64,000 nt of DNA from Priestia iocasae (lineage in GTDB: Bacteria > Bacillota > Bacilli > Bacillales > Bacillaceae_H): assembly GCF_016909075.1 (NCBI RefSeq), contig NZ_JAFBFC010000001.1, forward strand, positions 496,001 to 560,000, given 5' to 3'. The notes under the pieces were generated by a model that saw only the letters and a list, made by a program, of their open reading frames with translations, made no database searches and had not been told where the DNA came from. Within the stretch, counting starts at the first letter, position 1, and every line of letters starts with the position of its first letter. Position numbers and translations under genes: made by a program. Shown in pieces: positions 19,176-27,041 of this stretch.

Positions 19176-20693
19176 ATGAATATAGATAAGGTTTTGCAAA
19201 GTGTGTTTGGATTTCAAGAATTTCGAACAGGTCAACGTGAAATTATTGAAGACATTTTACATAAAAAACATGTATTAGCTGTACTACCTACAGGCACCGG
19301 AAAATCATTATGTTATCAATTACCAGGTTATATAATCAATCAGCCTGTTTTAATTATTTCACCATTGCTTTCATTGATGGAAGATCAAGTACAACAATTA
19401 AAAGCTAATGGTGAAAAAAGAGTTGTAGCGTTAAATAGCTTTTTGTCAGAAGGAGAAAAGAGGAGAGCTCTAGAAAAAATAGAGTCTTATCGATTCATTT
19501 ATGCATCACCGGAAATTTTACAAAACGGAAAAGTTGTTCAAGCATTAAAAAGAGCTAATATTGGATTGTTCGTGGTTGATGAAGCACATTGTATTTCGCA
19601 ATGGGGTCATGACTTTCGATTAGATTATTTACGTTTAGGAGACGTATGGGAGCAAGTAGGACAACCGACAGCTTTAGCGCTTACAGCGACAGCAACAAAA
19701 GAGGTCATAGCTGATATTATTCATTACTTGAACTTAAATCATGTTACGAAGCACATATATTCAGTAGATCGACCTAATATTGCGATAAGTGTGAAGCGTG
19801 TAACAGAAATTGAAGAAAAAAAGCAGTCGGTGCTTGAATATGTTCGAACATTTGAGGGGCCAGGCATTATTTACTGTTCAAGTCGGTCATGGGCTGAGTC
19901 ATTATCGCTGTTCTTAAAGACAAATCATCATGCCCGTGTGGAGTATTATCATGGTGGGATGGAGCAGTCACAGCGACTGTTAGTTCAACAGCAGTTTATT
20001 AATAATCAGCTTGATATTATTTGCTGTACGAGTGCATTTGGGATGGGTGTTAATAAAGAAAACATACGATTTGTCATTCATTTTCATCCTTCTTCACAAT
20101 TAGAAGCTTATTTACAAGAAATCGGACGAGCAGGACGAGATGGTAAGGATAGTATAGCTGTTCTCCTTTATCACGAATCAGATGATGGTTTAGCTTCTTC
20201 ACTCATGGAAATGGAATTGCCCTCGCCGGGTGTCATTCGACATGTATTATTAACCATTAAAGGATATGAAAATGTCCATGATATCAAGTCATTTGAACAC
20301 CATATTCGTAATATGATGGGCATCGATGAAACTCATTGGCGGTTTATTCGTTATTACTTGCAAAAGGAGCAAATACTGACCGATGAAGGATTTAATCGAC
20401 ACTTTGATGTAGAAATGATGATGAAGGAAATTGTGCAAGCCACAAATGAGCGATTTCGTGACAAATCAAAAAAGTACGAAGCATTAAAACAATTTGTGTC
20501 AGCAACTAGTTGCCGAAGAGAACGATTATTAGCGTACTTTGATGACGAACTAGTAGATCGTCCAACTAATTGTTGTGATTGCTGTGGAATTGAATTTGAA
20601 GATTATCATTCTAAAAACAATGATTCATTAAAGAAATGGGTATTCCATGATTGGGAAAAGGAGTTAGCCCTAATACTTCGTCAAAGTGAGTGA
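19176..20693 (+). CDS. recS: RecQ-family ATP-dependent DNA helicase
   Basis: A 505-residue superfamily 2 helicase, the short RecQ paralogue (YpbC/RecS in B. subtilis). Motifs are Walker A PTGTGKS (38-44), the DEAH box (135-138) within VVDEAHCISQWGHDFR, the TATA motif ALTATAT, and motif VI QEIGRAGRDG. A C-terminal four-Cys zinc site (SCRRERLL...NCCDCCG) is present, but no HRDC domain, so it is shorter than RecQ proper. It unwinds 3'-tailed DNA in recombination and repair. The end overlaps the ypbD region. Confidence 0.88.
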   Translation: MNIDKVLQSVFGFQEFRTGQREIIEDILHKKHVLAVLPTGTGKSLCYQLPGYIINQPVLIISPLLSLMEDQVQQLKANGEKRVVALNSFLSEGEKRRALEKIESYRFIYASPEILQNGKVVQALKRANIGLFVVDEAHCISQWGHDFRLDYLRLGDVWEQVGQPTALALTATATKEVIADIIHYLNLNHVTKHIYSVDRPNIAISVKRVTEIEEKKQSVLEYVRTFEGPGIIYCSSRSWAESLSLFLKTNHHARVEYYHGGMEQSQRLLVQQQFINNQLDIICCTSAFGMGVNKENIRFVIHFHPSSQLEAYLQEIGRAGRDGKDSIAVLLYHESDDGLASSLMEMELPSPGVIRHVLLTIKGYENVHDIKSFEHHIRNMMGIDETHWRFIRYYLQKEQILTDEGFNRHFDVEMMMKEIVQATNERFRDKSKKYEALKQFVSATSCRRERLLAYFDDELVDRPTNCCDCCGIEFEDYHSKNNDSLKKWVFHDWEKELALILRQSE

Positions 20694-20698
20694 ATAGA

Positions 20699-21289
20699 AT
20701 GGACATGTTTAAAAATCAGCAAAAAGTGATTGACAGTATGACAGATCGAGAATTATTACAGCAGCTTTATATTACGCAACTGCTTCTTTTAAGTATTGCA
20801 CTAGGAATTGGTTTGTGGAAATATAACGCAATGACTGAATTTTTCTCCTACTGGAAACTTAATTTTATGGAAATTCTTTTGTACGGTGGAGGAAGTGCTA
20901 GTTTAGTTATAGTAGTTGATTTGGTTTTTATGAAGCTTTTACCTCCATCTATGTATGATGATGGTGGCATTAATAAAAGAATTTTTTCAAAACGCTCAAT
21001 TCCCCATTTATTCTTTTTATGTTTCGTAATTGCGACTGCCGAAGAGCTTTTATTTAGAGGTGTGATTCAAGTTCATTTTGGGATTATATGGGCGAGTATT
21101 ATCTTCGCCTTGATGCACATTCGTTATCTTAGTAAATGGTTTTTATTAGTGATGGTTGTGACCTTAAGCTTTTTTATCGGATGGCTATTTCACGTAACCA
21201 ATAATTTATTTGTAACGATTTTTGCTCACTTTTTAATTGATTTTATTTTAGGATTACACATAAAGTTAACGGCGACGAAAGAAGCGTAA
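20699..21289 (+). CDS. ypbD: CPBP-family intramembrane protease (YpbD)
   Basis: A membrane protein of about 196 residues from the CPBP (CAAX protease and bacteriocin-processing, Abi) family. The active-site motifs are E115-E116-x-x-x-R120, FALMH (His140) and HFLID (His177), each inside a hydrophobic span. The substrate is unknown. A GTG at 20690 overlapping the recS stop is an alternative start; I prefer ATG 20699, 8 bases after GTGAG. It sits in the conserved ypb cluster. Confidence 0.8.
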   Translation: MDMFKNQQKVIDSMTDRELLQQLYITQLLLLSIALGIGLWKYNAMTEFFSYWKLNFMEILLYGGGSASLVIVVDLVFMKLLPPSMYDDGGINKRIFSKRSIPHLFFLCFVIATAEELLFRGVIQVHFGIIWASIIFALMHIRYLSKWFLLVMVVTLSFFIGWLFHVTNNLFVTIFAHFLIDFILGLHIKLTATKEA

Positions 21290-21322
21290 GGTTTTAGACG
21301 TATTATATTAGGAGGAAATACA

Positions 21323-21661
21323 ATGTCGGTTCGTTTTCGTTATCAAGAAGACCAAGCTCATAAGCTGCGTCAGCAAGTAGATGAGGCATCTACTCCTCTT
21401 CCAAAAAAGAATATGCTGCCTTCTCGAAGTGAAATTCATCGGCAAAAAGATGAAAAGAAGAAACCAAAAGTAAAATTTAAACACCCACTTATCCGTTTAT
21501 TAGTGTTTTCGTTTGTCCTATTACCCGTTATTGCCTATCTTGCATACAACTATTATGTAGAAAAAGAGCCAACCTCAAATCATGTTCCTCATAATGAAAT
21601 ATTTGAGGTGATTAAGGTTTCAGAAACACGTCTTGTACCAGGAGAGGGCGCACGAGATTAA
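21323..21661 (+). CDS. ypbE: YpbE-like single-pass protein, short form lacking LysM
   Basis: A 112-residue protein with a basic cytoplasmic N-terminus (MLPSRSEIHRQKDEKKK), one membrane span (about 56-76) and a short outside tail ending EVIKVSETRLVPGEGARD. Position and N-terminal half match YpbE. However, the B. subtilis protein is about twice as long and, as I recall, ends in a LysM domain, which is absent here. No LysM-like frame follows before ypbF. Named by synteny; function unknown. Confidence 0.6.
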   Translation: MSVRFRYQEDQAHKLRQQVDEASTPLPKKNMLPSRSEIHRQKDEKKKPKVKFKHPLIRLLVFSFVLLPVIAYLAYNYYVEKEPTSNHVPHNEIFEVIKVSETRLVPGEGARD

Positions 21662-21719
21662 CTAACATAAACAGTAAGACAACCTCATATTGTGTAATAA
21701 ACGGTGAGGGGGTGTCAAA

Positions 21720-22178
21720 GTGGAGATAAAGGTTCAAATGTTACATCATTCAACTGATGAACCAACTAAATATATGCTTCAAACCGTAATTGATAGGAAG
21801 AGAAAATTTGAGCGGTTAAAAGAAAAAGAAAAAAAGCTAACATTAGCTTTCATCGCTGCATTACTATTGGTCGGTCTTTATTTATTTTTCTCATTTTCTA
21901 AAATATCAATATTTAGCTTCAGTGCTGCTATTAGCTTTTTAGTAGGAGAAACCTATCATCTGTTTTTCATTTTAGCAGTGATGTCTTCGTATCTCTATCT
22001 TTTACAAATTCATAAGAAGAGTGAAAAGGCGGAAAAAGAGTTTCATGATTTAAGGTGTGAAATTATCCAAAAAAGTAAAGAGTTGTGGCCTACGAATGAA
22101 AAGTGGGAATCTCGACAACATGTGTTTCAATTAATGAAAAGAGAATATGACATTAACTTGTATCATGAAAATAAGTAA
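21720..22178 (+). CDS. ypbF: YpbF, DUF2663 family membrane protein
   Basis: A 152-residue protein with two hydrophobic spans (about 41-61 and 77-97) between charged coiled-coil-like ends (RKRKFERLKEKEKK and KKSEKAEKEFHDL). It matches YpbF (DUF2663) by length and position between ypbE and ypbG; function unknown. The start codon is GTG with a GAGGGGGTG site. It is followed by a very strong hairpin at 22216-22258. Confidence 0.75.
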   Translation: MEIKVQMLHHSTDEPTKYMLQTVIDRKRKFERLKEKEKKLTLAFIAALLLVGLYLFFSFSKISIFSFSAAISFLVGETYHLFFILAVMSSYLYLLQIHKKSEKAEKEFHDLRCEIIQKSKELWPTNEKWESRQHVFQLMKREYDINLYHENK

Positions 22179-22215
22179 GTAGAAAGGCATGATGCAAAGT
22201 TGAAACTTCTAACAT

Positions 22216-22258
22216 AAACCCCCCTCCTTTTACATAAAACAAAAAAGGAGGGGGGTTT
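22216..22258 (+). terminator. 16-bp perfect hairpin: terminator that also holds the next RBS
   Basis: The arm at 22216-22231 (AAACCCCCCTCCTTTT) pairs without mismatch with 22243-22258, which ends in TTTT. It works as a terminator for ypbF, but its 3' arm is also the GGAGGGGGG ribosome site of the gene starting 4 bases later. Confidence 0.8.
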
Positions 22259-22261
22259 TGT

Positions 22262-22657
22262 ATGATGAAAAAGCTTATGTTTCTTCTAGTAGCGCTGCTA
22301 TGTAATTATTTTGTTATTCGTTGGGTCCCAATAAAACCTTCGTTTCGTCTCACTGATCTTTTCCTTCAAATGCTCATGAACCCATTTAAATATTTTATTA
22401 TGATGATTACTTTTTGCATTTCCTTCTTATGCTATTCTGTGTTAATTCGTATTGTCATTGAGCAAGTCTATTCAATGTTCAAACACCTTTCGTGGGTGTG
22501 GAGTGAAGTGTTGTTGTCTATATGTACAATTGCTAGCTTATTGTTTTTACTGAATGTGGGATTTTGGCAAACGCTCTTCATATTATGTTTCGCTATTATT
22601 TATGGTATGATTTCTATAGATTTACGAAAGCAAGCTGTGACGAATACGCAGCTTTAG
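22262..22657 (+). CDS. Unknown small multi-pass membrane protein
   Basis: A 131-residue, very hydrophobic protein with about four spans (residues 3-20, 35-65, 80-100 and 100-118) and few charged residues. I do not recognise the family. The ATG follows GGAGGGGGG by 6 bases, but that site is entirely inside a perfect 16-bp hairpin. It ends 8 bases before ypbG, suggesting joint expression. No gene stands at this place in the B. subtilis order as I recall it. Confidence 0.6.
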   Translation: MMKKLMFLLVALLCNYFVIRWVPIKPSFRLTDLFLQMLMNPFKYFIMMITFCISFLCYSVLIRIVIEQVYSMFKHLSWVWSEVLLSICTIASLLFLLNVGFWQTLFILCFAIIYGMISIDLRKQAVTNTQL

Positions 22658-22665
22658 GAGGAAGT

Positions 22666-23436
22666 ATGGTATTATTCATTTCTTGTATAAGCTTATTACT
22701 AGTCCTTTTAGTCGTCTATATGAGTATAGAAGCAAAAAGAACTATTGTTATCGACCATCAAGTCACTTTTGCAAATTTTCCAGAAACTTTTGGCTCGCTT
22801 CGTGTTTTTTTTATTTCTGATATTCATCAGCGCACGATCACGGATCGTTTATTACATAAAGTGAAAGAACCTGTTGATTTTGTCGTAATTGGGGGAGACT
22901 TAACAGAAAAAGGAGTACCGTTATCAAGAGTTCTTCATAATATTAAGCAACTAAAAAAGTTAGGACCTGTGTACTTTGTTTGGGGGAATAATGATTATGA
23001 AGTCGATTATCATGAGTTAGATGCCCTACTGTTAAGTGAAAATGTCGTTATCCTTGATAACACAGCTGTGAAGCTTGAATCAGACCAAGGAGAGCATATT
23101 CATCTTCTTGGAGTAGATGATACATCAAAAAAGAGGGCAGATCTTTCTCTTGCATTGCAAGACTGTGACGAGGATGGGTTTAAAATGTTAATTAGTCACA
23201 ATCCATCAATCATTCACAAGGTAAAAGAAGAGGATCAAATTGATTTTATTTTAAGTGGACATACACACGGAGGACAAATTCGTTTCTTTGGGCTGGGACC
23301 TTACGAGTTGGGAGGCTTTAAAGAAATGAAAGGAACAAAACTGTTTGTAAGCAACGGATACGGAACGACAGCTTTACCACTTCGTCTTGGAGCGCGTGCA
23401 GAAACCCATTATCTTGTCATTAGTCGTACAAAATAA
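22666..23436 (+). CDS. ypbG: YpbG, membrane-anchored metallophosphoesterase
   Basis: A calcineurin-like phosphoesterase of 256 residues with one N-terminal membrane span (1-20). The dimetal motifs are SDIH (51-54), GGDLTE (76-81), GNND (107-110), ISHNPS and SGHTHGGQI, all intact. It resembles YkuE/YpbG, phosphodiesterases of unknown natural substrate, perhaps lipid-linked. ATG 22666 follows TAGGAGGA; an upstream in-frame ATG at 22564 lies inside the previous gene and has no ribosome site. Confidence 0.85.
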   Translation: MVLFISCISLLLVLLVVYMSIEAKRTIVIDHQVTFANFPETFGSLRVFFISDIHQRTITDRLLHKVKEPVDFVVIGGDLTEKGVPLSRVLHNIKQLKKLGPVYFVWGNNDYEVDYHELDALLLSENVVILDNTAVKLESDQGEHIHLLGVDDTSKKRADLSLALQDCDEDGFKMLISHNPSIIHKVKEEDQIDFILSGHTHGGQIRFFGLGPYELGGFKEMKGTKLFVSNGYGTTALPLRLGARAETHYLVISRTK

Positions 23437-23465
23437 CCTTCCGCTTACAAAAAACATATACAAAA

Positions 23466-23494
23466 TTTACATAGCAAATATCTTGAACTATAAT
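23466..23494 (+). promoter_or_regulatory. Sigma-A promoter of the MerR/B12-domain gene
   Basis: TTTACA (23466-23471), 17 bases, TATAAT (23489-23494): only one mismatch. AT-rich part-palindromic sequence around the -35 (TATACAAAATTTACATA) could hold an operator, but no clear one is defined. Confidence 0.7.
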
Positions 23495-23536
23495 GCAAGT
23501 ATCTTATACAGTTCACGAAGTAGTTGGAGGTTATGT

Positions 23537-24454
23537 ATGGCTGCTCAAGAAGGAAAATATAACATTAAAGCCATTTCAAATATGGTTGATATTCAACCAG
23601 GTACACTTAGAGCGTGGGAACGGCGTTATCAGATTTTGAACCCTGTTCGCAATGATTCAGGACATCGTTTATATACAGAAGAAGATTTTAAAAAGTTAAA
23701 ATGGTTAACAGAGAAAGTGAATAGTGGTTTTACAATTAGTCAAGCAGTTTCGTTATTAGAAACAGAAAGCACTTCTGTTAGTCATGAAGATGATGATAAA
23801 CAAGCGGACTCACCTCAGCGTATAAAAGAAGAGCTACTGCAGGCTTTATTATCGTTTGAAGAAAGCAAAGCACAAGATTTAATTAGTCATGCTTTCAGTT
23901 TATATTCAGTTGAAAAAGTAGTGATGGATGTTCTAGGATCCTGCCTTGTTAAGATTGGAGATATGTGGGAAAAGGGGAGCATTACCAGTGCACATGAGCA
24001 TTATGCGTCTCAACTCTTAAAAGCAAGAATTAGTATGATTTTTTATTCGCTACCTTCAAATGGATTACTACCTAAAACCATTGCTGTATGTGGACCAGGT
24101 GAAACGCATGAAGTAGGACTATTAATCTTTACGTTCTTTTTAAGAAGAAAAGGATTTGAAGTGATTTATTTAGGGAGTAGCATTGAAGAAAAAGATCTTC
24201 CTTTAATTGTAAAGGAAGTCAATCCAACGTTTCTTTTCATGTCATGCACCATGGCTGATAATGCTGTGAGAACTTTAGAAATAGCTTCTGATATGAAAGA
24301 GCAGTTTCCAGATATGAAAGTTGGGTTAGGTGGTTACGCATTTGATATGTTAGATAAAGAGAGACGGGAAAAAGCAAAACCGTTTGTGTTAGGACATACA
24401 AAAGATTCATGGAACCAATGGTTAAATGAAAAATTAGCGGAGTTAGAGGGCTAA
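23537..24454 (+). CDS. MerR-family regulator with cobalamin-binding domain (CarH/LitR-like)
   Basis: A 305-residue regulator. Residues 8-75 are a MerR winged helix (NMVDIQPGTLRAWERRY...GHRLYTEED). Residues about 95-170 form the helical cap with W144-x9-E154-H155, the motif that holds adenosylcobalamin in CarH. Residues 183-300 are the Rossmann B12 domain with E189-x-H191-x-x-G194; His191 is the expected cobalt ligand. This is the layout of CarH/LitR light sensors. The residue after Trp144 is Glu, where Thermus CarH has the His used after photolysis. ATG 23537 follows TTGGAGG. Targets are unknown; no carotenoid genes lie nearby. Confidence 0.85.
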   Translation: MAAQEGKYNIKAISNMVDIQPGTLRAWERRYQILNPVRNDSGHRLYTEEDFKKLKWLTEKVNSGFTISQAVSLLETESTSVSHEDDDKQADSPQRIKEELLQALLSFEESKAQDLISHAFSLYSVEKVVMDVLGSCLVKIGDMWEKGSITSAHEHYASQLLKARISMIFYSLPSNGLLPKTIAVCGPGETHEVGLLIFTFFLRRKGFEVIYLGSSIEEKDLPLIVKEVNPTFLFMSCTMADNAVRTLEIASDMKEQFPDMKVGLGGYAFDMLDKERREKAKPFVLGHTKDSWNQWLNEKLAELEG

Positions 24455-24579
24455 CAGGCTTGTCTTTATGTAAAGAAAGATGTAAACTCATGATTATAGC
24501 GCGAACCGTTTTCCAAAAATTACATATGCTACATTAAGTATAATCATGTAGATGTGAGCGCGAGCGGGGAGGGGCATAC

Positions 24580-25185
24580 ATGAGGCTTGAGCGATTAAAT
24601 TATGGCAAAATTAAAGTGTTTTTAACGTATGATGATTTATCAGAAAGAGGATTAACAAAAGAAGATTTATGGCGAGACTCTTTCAAGGTTCAACAGCTCT
24701 TTAGGGAAATGATTGAACAAGCATGTGATGAATTAGGGTTTCAACCGACGAGTTCTCTTTCTGTAGAAGTGTTCTCGCTACAAGCCCAGGGAATGGTCAT
24801 CATTGTAACGACTAAAGATACAGAACACATTGAAGAAGAAGAAGAAGAAGATGATTATGTAGACGAATATATCGAGATGCAGGTCACATTGGATGAAAGT
24901 ACAGATGTGTTTTTTGAATTTTGTACATTTGAAGATGTTATCCAGCTTGCTAATCGCCTTACTCCTGTTTATCAAGTGGGAGGAACATTATATTCATATG
25001 AAAACCGCTTTTACTTACTAATTGAGCATGATCAATTAGTAGGGGGGCAAATGTCTGATTTGGTTGCGCTGCTTGCGGAGTATGGTCATCCTTCTACAAT
25101 TACCAAGTATCGAGTTCATGAATATGGAAAGCTTCTTGTTGAACAAGAGGCGATCATTTATATTGCTAATACATTTAAACCGTAA
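24580..25185 (+). CDS. mecB: ClpC adaptor protein MecB (YpbH, MecA family)
   Basis: A 201-residue MecA-family adaptor that targets proteins to the ClpC-ClpP protease. It has the N-terminal substrate-binding domain (MRLERLNYGKIKVFLTYDDL), a very acidic linker (residues 86-102, EEEEEEDDY) and the C-terminal ClpC-binding domain (FCTFEDVIQLA). At this place, just before gudB, B. subtilis has ypbH/mecB rather than mecA, so I use mecB; without the rest of the genome mecA cannot be excluded. A GGGGAGG site precedes it. Confidence 0.85.
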   Translation: MRLERLNYGKIKVFLTYDDLSERGLTKEDLWRDSFKVQQLFREMIEQACDELGFQPTSSLSVEVFSLQAQGMVIIVTTKDTEHIEEEEEEDDYVDEYIEMQVTLDESTDVFFEFCTFEDVIQLANRLTPVYQVGGTLYSYENRFYLLIEHDQLVGGQMSDLVALLAEYGHPSTITKYRVHEYGKLLVEQEAIIYIANTFKP

Positions 25186-25194
25186 AGATTGACA

Positions 25195-25250
25195 AAAAGA
25201 TCATTTATTTGACAAGAGGCAATACTCCTCCAAATAAATGGTCTTTTATT
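25195..25250 (+). terminator. Terminator after mecB
   Basis: AAAAGATCATTTATTTG (25195-25211) pairs with CAAATAAATGGTCTTTT (25231-25247), with one G-U pair and an inner AGAGG/CCTC helix. T-rich sequence follows. Confidence 0.8.
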
Positions 25251-25364
25251 TAAAGGAAATAGTAAAACCCATCATTTTTTTCGTCATTTTAGGTGGAAAA
25301 TGGAGAAGATAAGATGTATGATGAAGAGGATAAGATTCATTATTTTAGCATTGTTTTTATATGT

Positions 25365-25379
25365 TTGAAAGCGTTTTCT
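25365..25379 (+). promoter_or_regulatory. Catabolite-responsive element (cre) upstream of gudB
   Basis: TTGAAAGCGTTTTCT matches the CcpA consensus WTGNAARCGNWWWCA at 14 of 15 positions and has a GAAAGCGTTTTC core. It is centred about 80 bases before the predicted transcription start, suggesting CcpA input on glutamate dehydrogenase. Consensus match only. Confidence 0.6.
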
Positions 25380-25419
25380 ATCAAGTGTATAAAAAAATAT
25401 GAAAAGTTAATTTTTTTCT

Positions 25420-25447
25420 TTGCATAATTTATGGAAACGTGTATACT
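25420..25447 (+). promoter_or_regulatory. Sigma-A promoter of gudB
   Basis: TTGCAT (25420-25425), 16 bases, TATACT (25442-25447) with a TG before the -10. Together with the mecB terminator and the cre, this accounts for most of the 320-base gap before gudB. Confidence 0.65.
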
Positions 25448-25505
25448 ATGTCATGAAAGTAGCACCAATGAATTGATAATTTGATTCACTTTAGGAGGTT
25501 CACAG

Positions 25506-26786
25506 ATGGTAGCCGACAAGACAAAGGAACAAGTAAACAAGCAAGAAGAGAAGCATGATGTACTAAAATCAACACAAACTGTGATACATAAAGCTTTAGA
25601 GAAGCTAGGCTATCCTGAGGAAGTATTTGAATTGTTAAAAGAACCAATTCGCATGATGACAGTCAAAATTCCTGTTCGTATGGATGATGGCTCTGTAAAA
25701 ATATTTACTGGTTATCGTGCTCAACATAATGATGCAGTTGGTCCAACAAAGGGTGGTATTCGTTTCCATCCCAACGTTACCGAAAAAGAAGTTAAAGCGC
25801 TTTCAATTTGGATGAGTTTAAAGTGTGGTATCGTTGATTTACCCTATGGTGGAGGGAAAGGTGGAATTGTTTGTGATCCACGAAACATGTCTTTTGGAGA
25901 ACTAGAGCGTTTAAGCCGTGGCTATGTACGTGCAATTAGTCAAATTGTTGGTCCAACGAAAGATATTCCTGCACCAGATGTATTTACAAACTCTCAAATC
26001 ATGGCGTGGATGATGGATGAATATAGCCGTATTGATGAGTTTAATTCGCCTGGCTTCATTACAGGAAAGCCTCTTGTTTTAGGTGGATCACATGGTCGTG
26101 AAACAGCGACTGCAAAAGGTGTAACAATTTGTATTCGAGAAGCAGCAAAAAGACGAGGAATCGAGTTAAAAGGTGCTCGTGTTGTTGTTCAAGGATTTGG
26201 AAATGCGGGAAGCTTCTTAGCAAAGTTTATGCATGATGCTGGTGCAAAAATTATTGGTATTTCAGACGCGTATGGAGCTCTTCATGATCCAAATGGATTG
26301 GACGTTGATTATTTATTAGATCGTCGCGATAGCTTTGGTACAGTTACAAAGTTGTTTAATAATACAATCAGCAATAAAGAGCTATTAGAACTTGATTGTG
26401 ACATATTAGTACCAGCAGCAATTGAGAATCAGATTACAGAGGAGAATGCGCATAACATTCGTGCGAGCATTGTTGTAGAAGCCGCTAATGGCCCAACAAC
26501 ATTAGAAGCAACGCAAATTTTAACTGAGCGTGGTATCCTACTTGTTCCAGACGTATTAGCAAGCGCTGGTGGTGTAACGGTATCTTACTTTGAATGGGTA
26601 CAAAATAATCAAGGTTATTATTGGACGGAAGAAGAAGTAGAAGAGAAATTAGAATTAGTAATGGTTAAATCATTTAATAATATTTATGAAACTTCAACGG
26701 TACGTAAGGTAGATATGCGTCTAGCTGCTTATATGGTTGGAGTTCGTAAAATGGCAGAGGCATCTAGATTTAGAGGCTGGATTTAA
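25506..26786 (+). CDS. gudB: NAD-specific glutamate dehydrogenase
   Basis: A 426-residue catabolic glutamate dehydrogenase converting glutamate to 2-oxoglutarate and ammonia with NAD. The substrate region is GPTKGGIRFHP (79-89), the catalytic lysine is Lys118 in PYGGGKGGI, and the Rossmann motif is VVQGFGNAG. The EKEVKALSIW region has one VKA, so it lacks the short duplication that silences gudB in B. subtilis 168; the enzyme should be active. An AGGAGG site precedes the ATG. Upstream are a promoter and a cre. Confidence 0.95.
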   Translation: MVADKTKEQVNKQEEKHDVLKSTQTVIHKALEKLGYPEEVFELLKEPIRMMTVKIPVRMDDGSVKIFTGYRAQHNDAVGPTKGGIRFHPNVTEKEVKALSIWMSLKCGIVDLPYGGGKGGIVCDPRNMSFGELERLSRGYVRAISQIVGPTKDIPAPDVFTNSQIMAWMMDEYSRIDEFNSPGFITGKPLVLGGSHGRETATAKGVTICIREAAKRRGIELKGARVVVQGFGNAGSFLAKFMHDAGAKIIGISDAYGALHDPNGLDVDYLLDRRDSFGTVTKLFNNTISNKELLELDCDILVPAAIENQITEENAHNIRASIVVEAANGPTTLEATQILTERGILLVPDVLASAGGVTVSYFEWVQNNQGYYWTEEEVEEKLELVMVKSFNNIYETSTVRKVDMRLAAYMVGVRKMAEASRFRGWI

Positions 26787-26811
26787 AAACAGAACAATTG
26801 CAAGCAAATAA

Positions 26812-26845
26812 AAAATCTCCTATCATTAGATAGGAGATTTTTTAT
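26812..26845 (+). terminator. Intrinsic terminator after gudB
   Basis: AAAATCTCCTATC (26812-26824), loop ATTA, GATAGGAGATTTT (26829-26841), with further T residues. Confidence 0.92.
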
Positions 26846-27041
26846 TTGACAAAAGCCTAGAAGTTTTATCGTTAAGAAAACGATTTTATTCTAAGGCAAT
26901 GAGAATGAAACAAAAAGGGCTTAATGCATAATAGAAGCAAAAGACCTCTTTATGGTAATGTAAACGCAAATTTTGAACAGTTGGTACAAGAACTAATTAA
27001 GAGATTAAACCGTGTCATTGATAGATGAAGGAGTGAACGAA

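Noticed and set aside
26866-26910. Fur/PerR-box-like AT-rich motifs and an ATCGTT/AAACGAT pairing before ypdA
   Set aside because: No adequate match to the 7-1-7 consensus; a short AT-rich inverted repeat is expected by chance.
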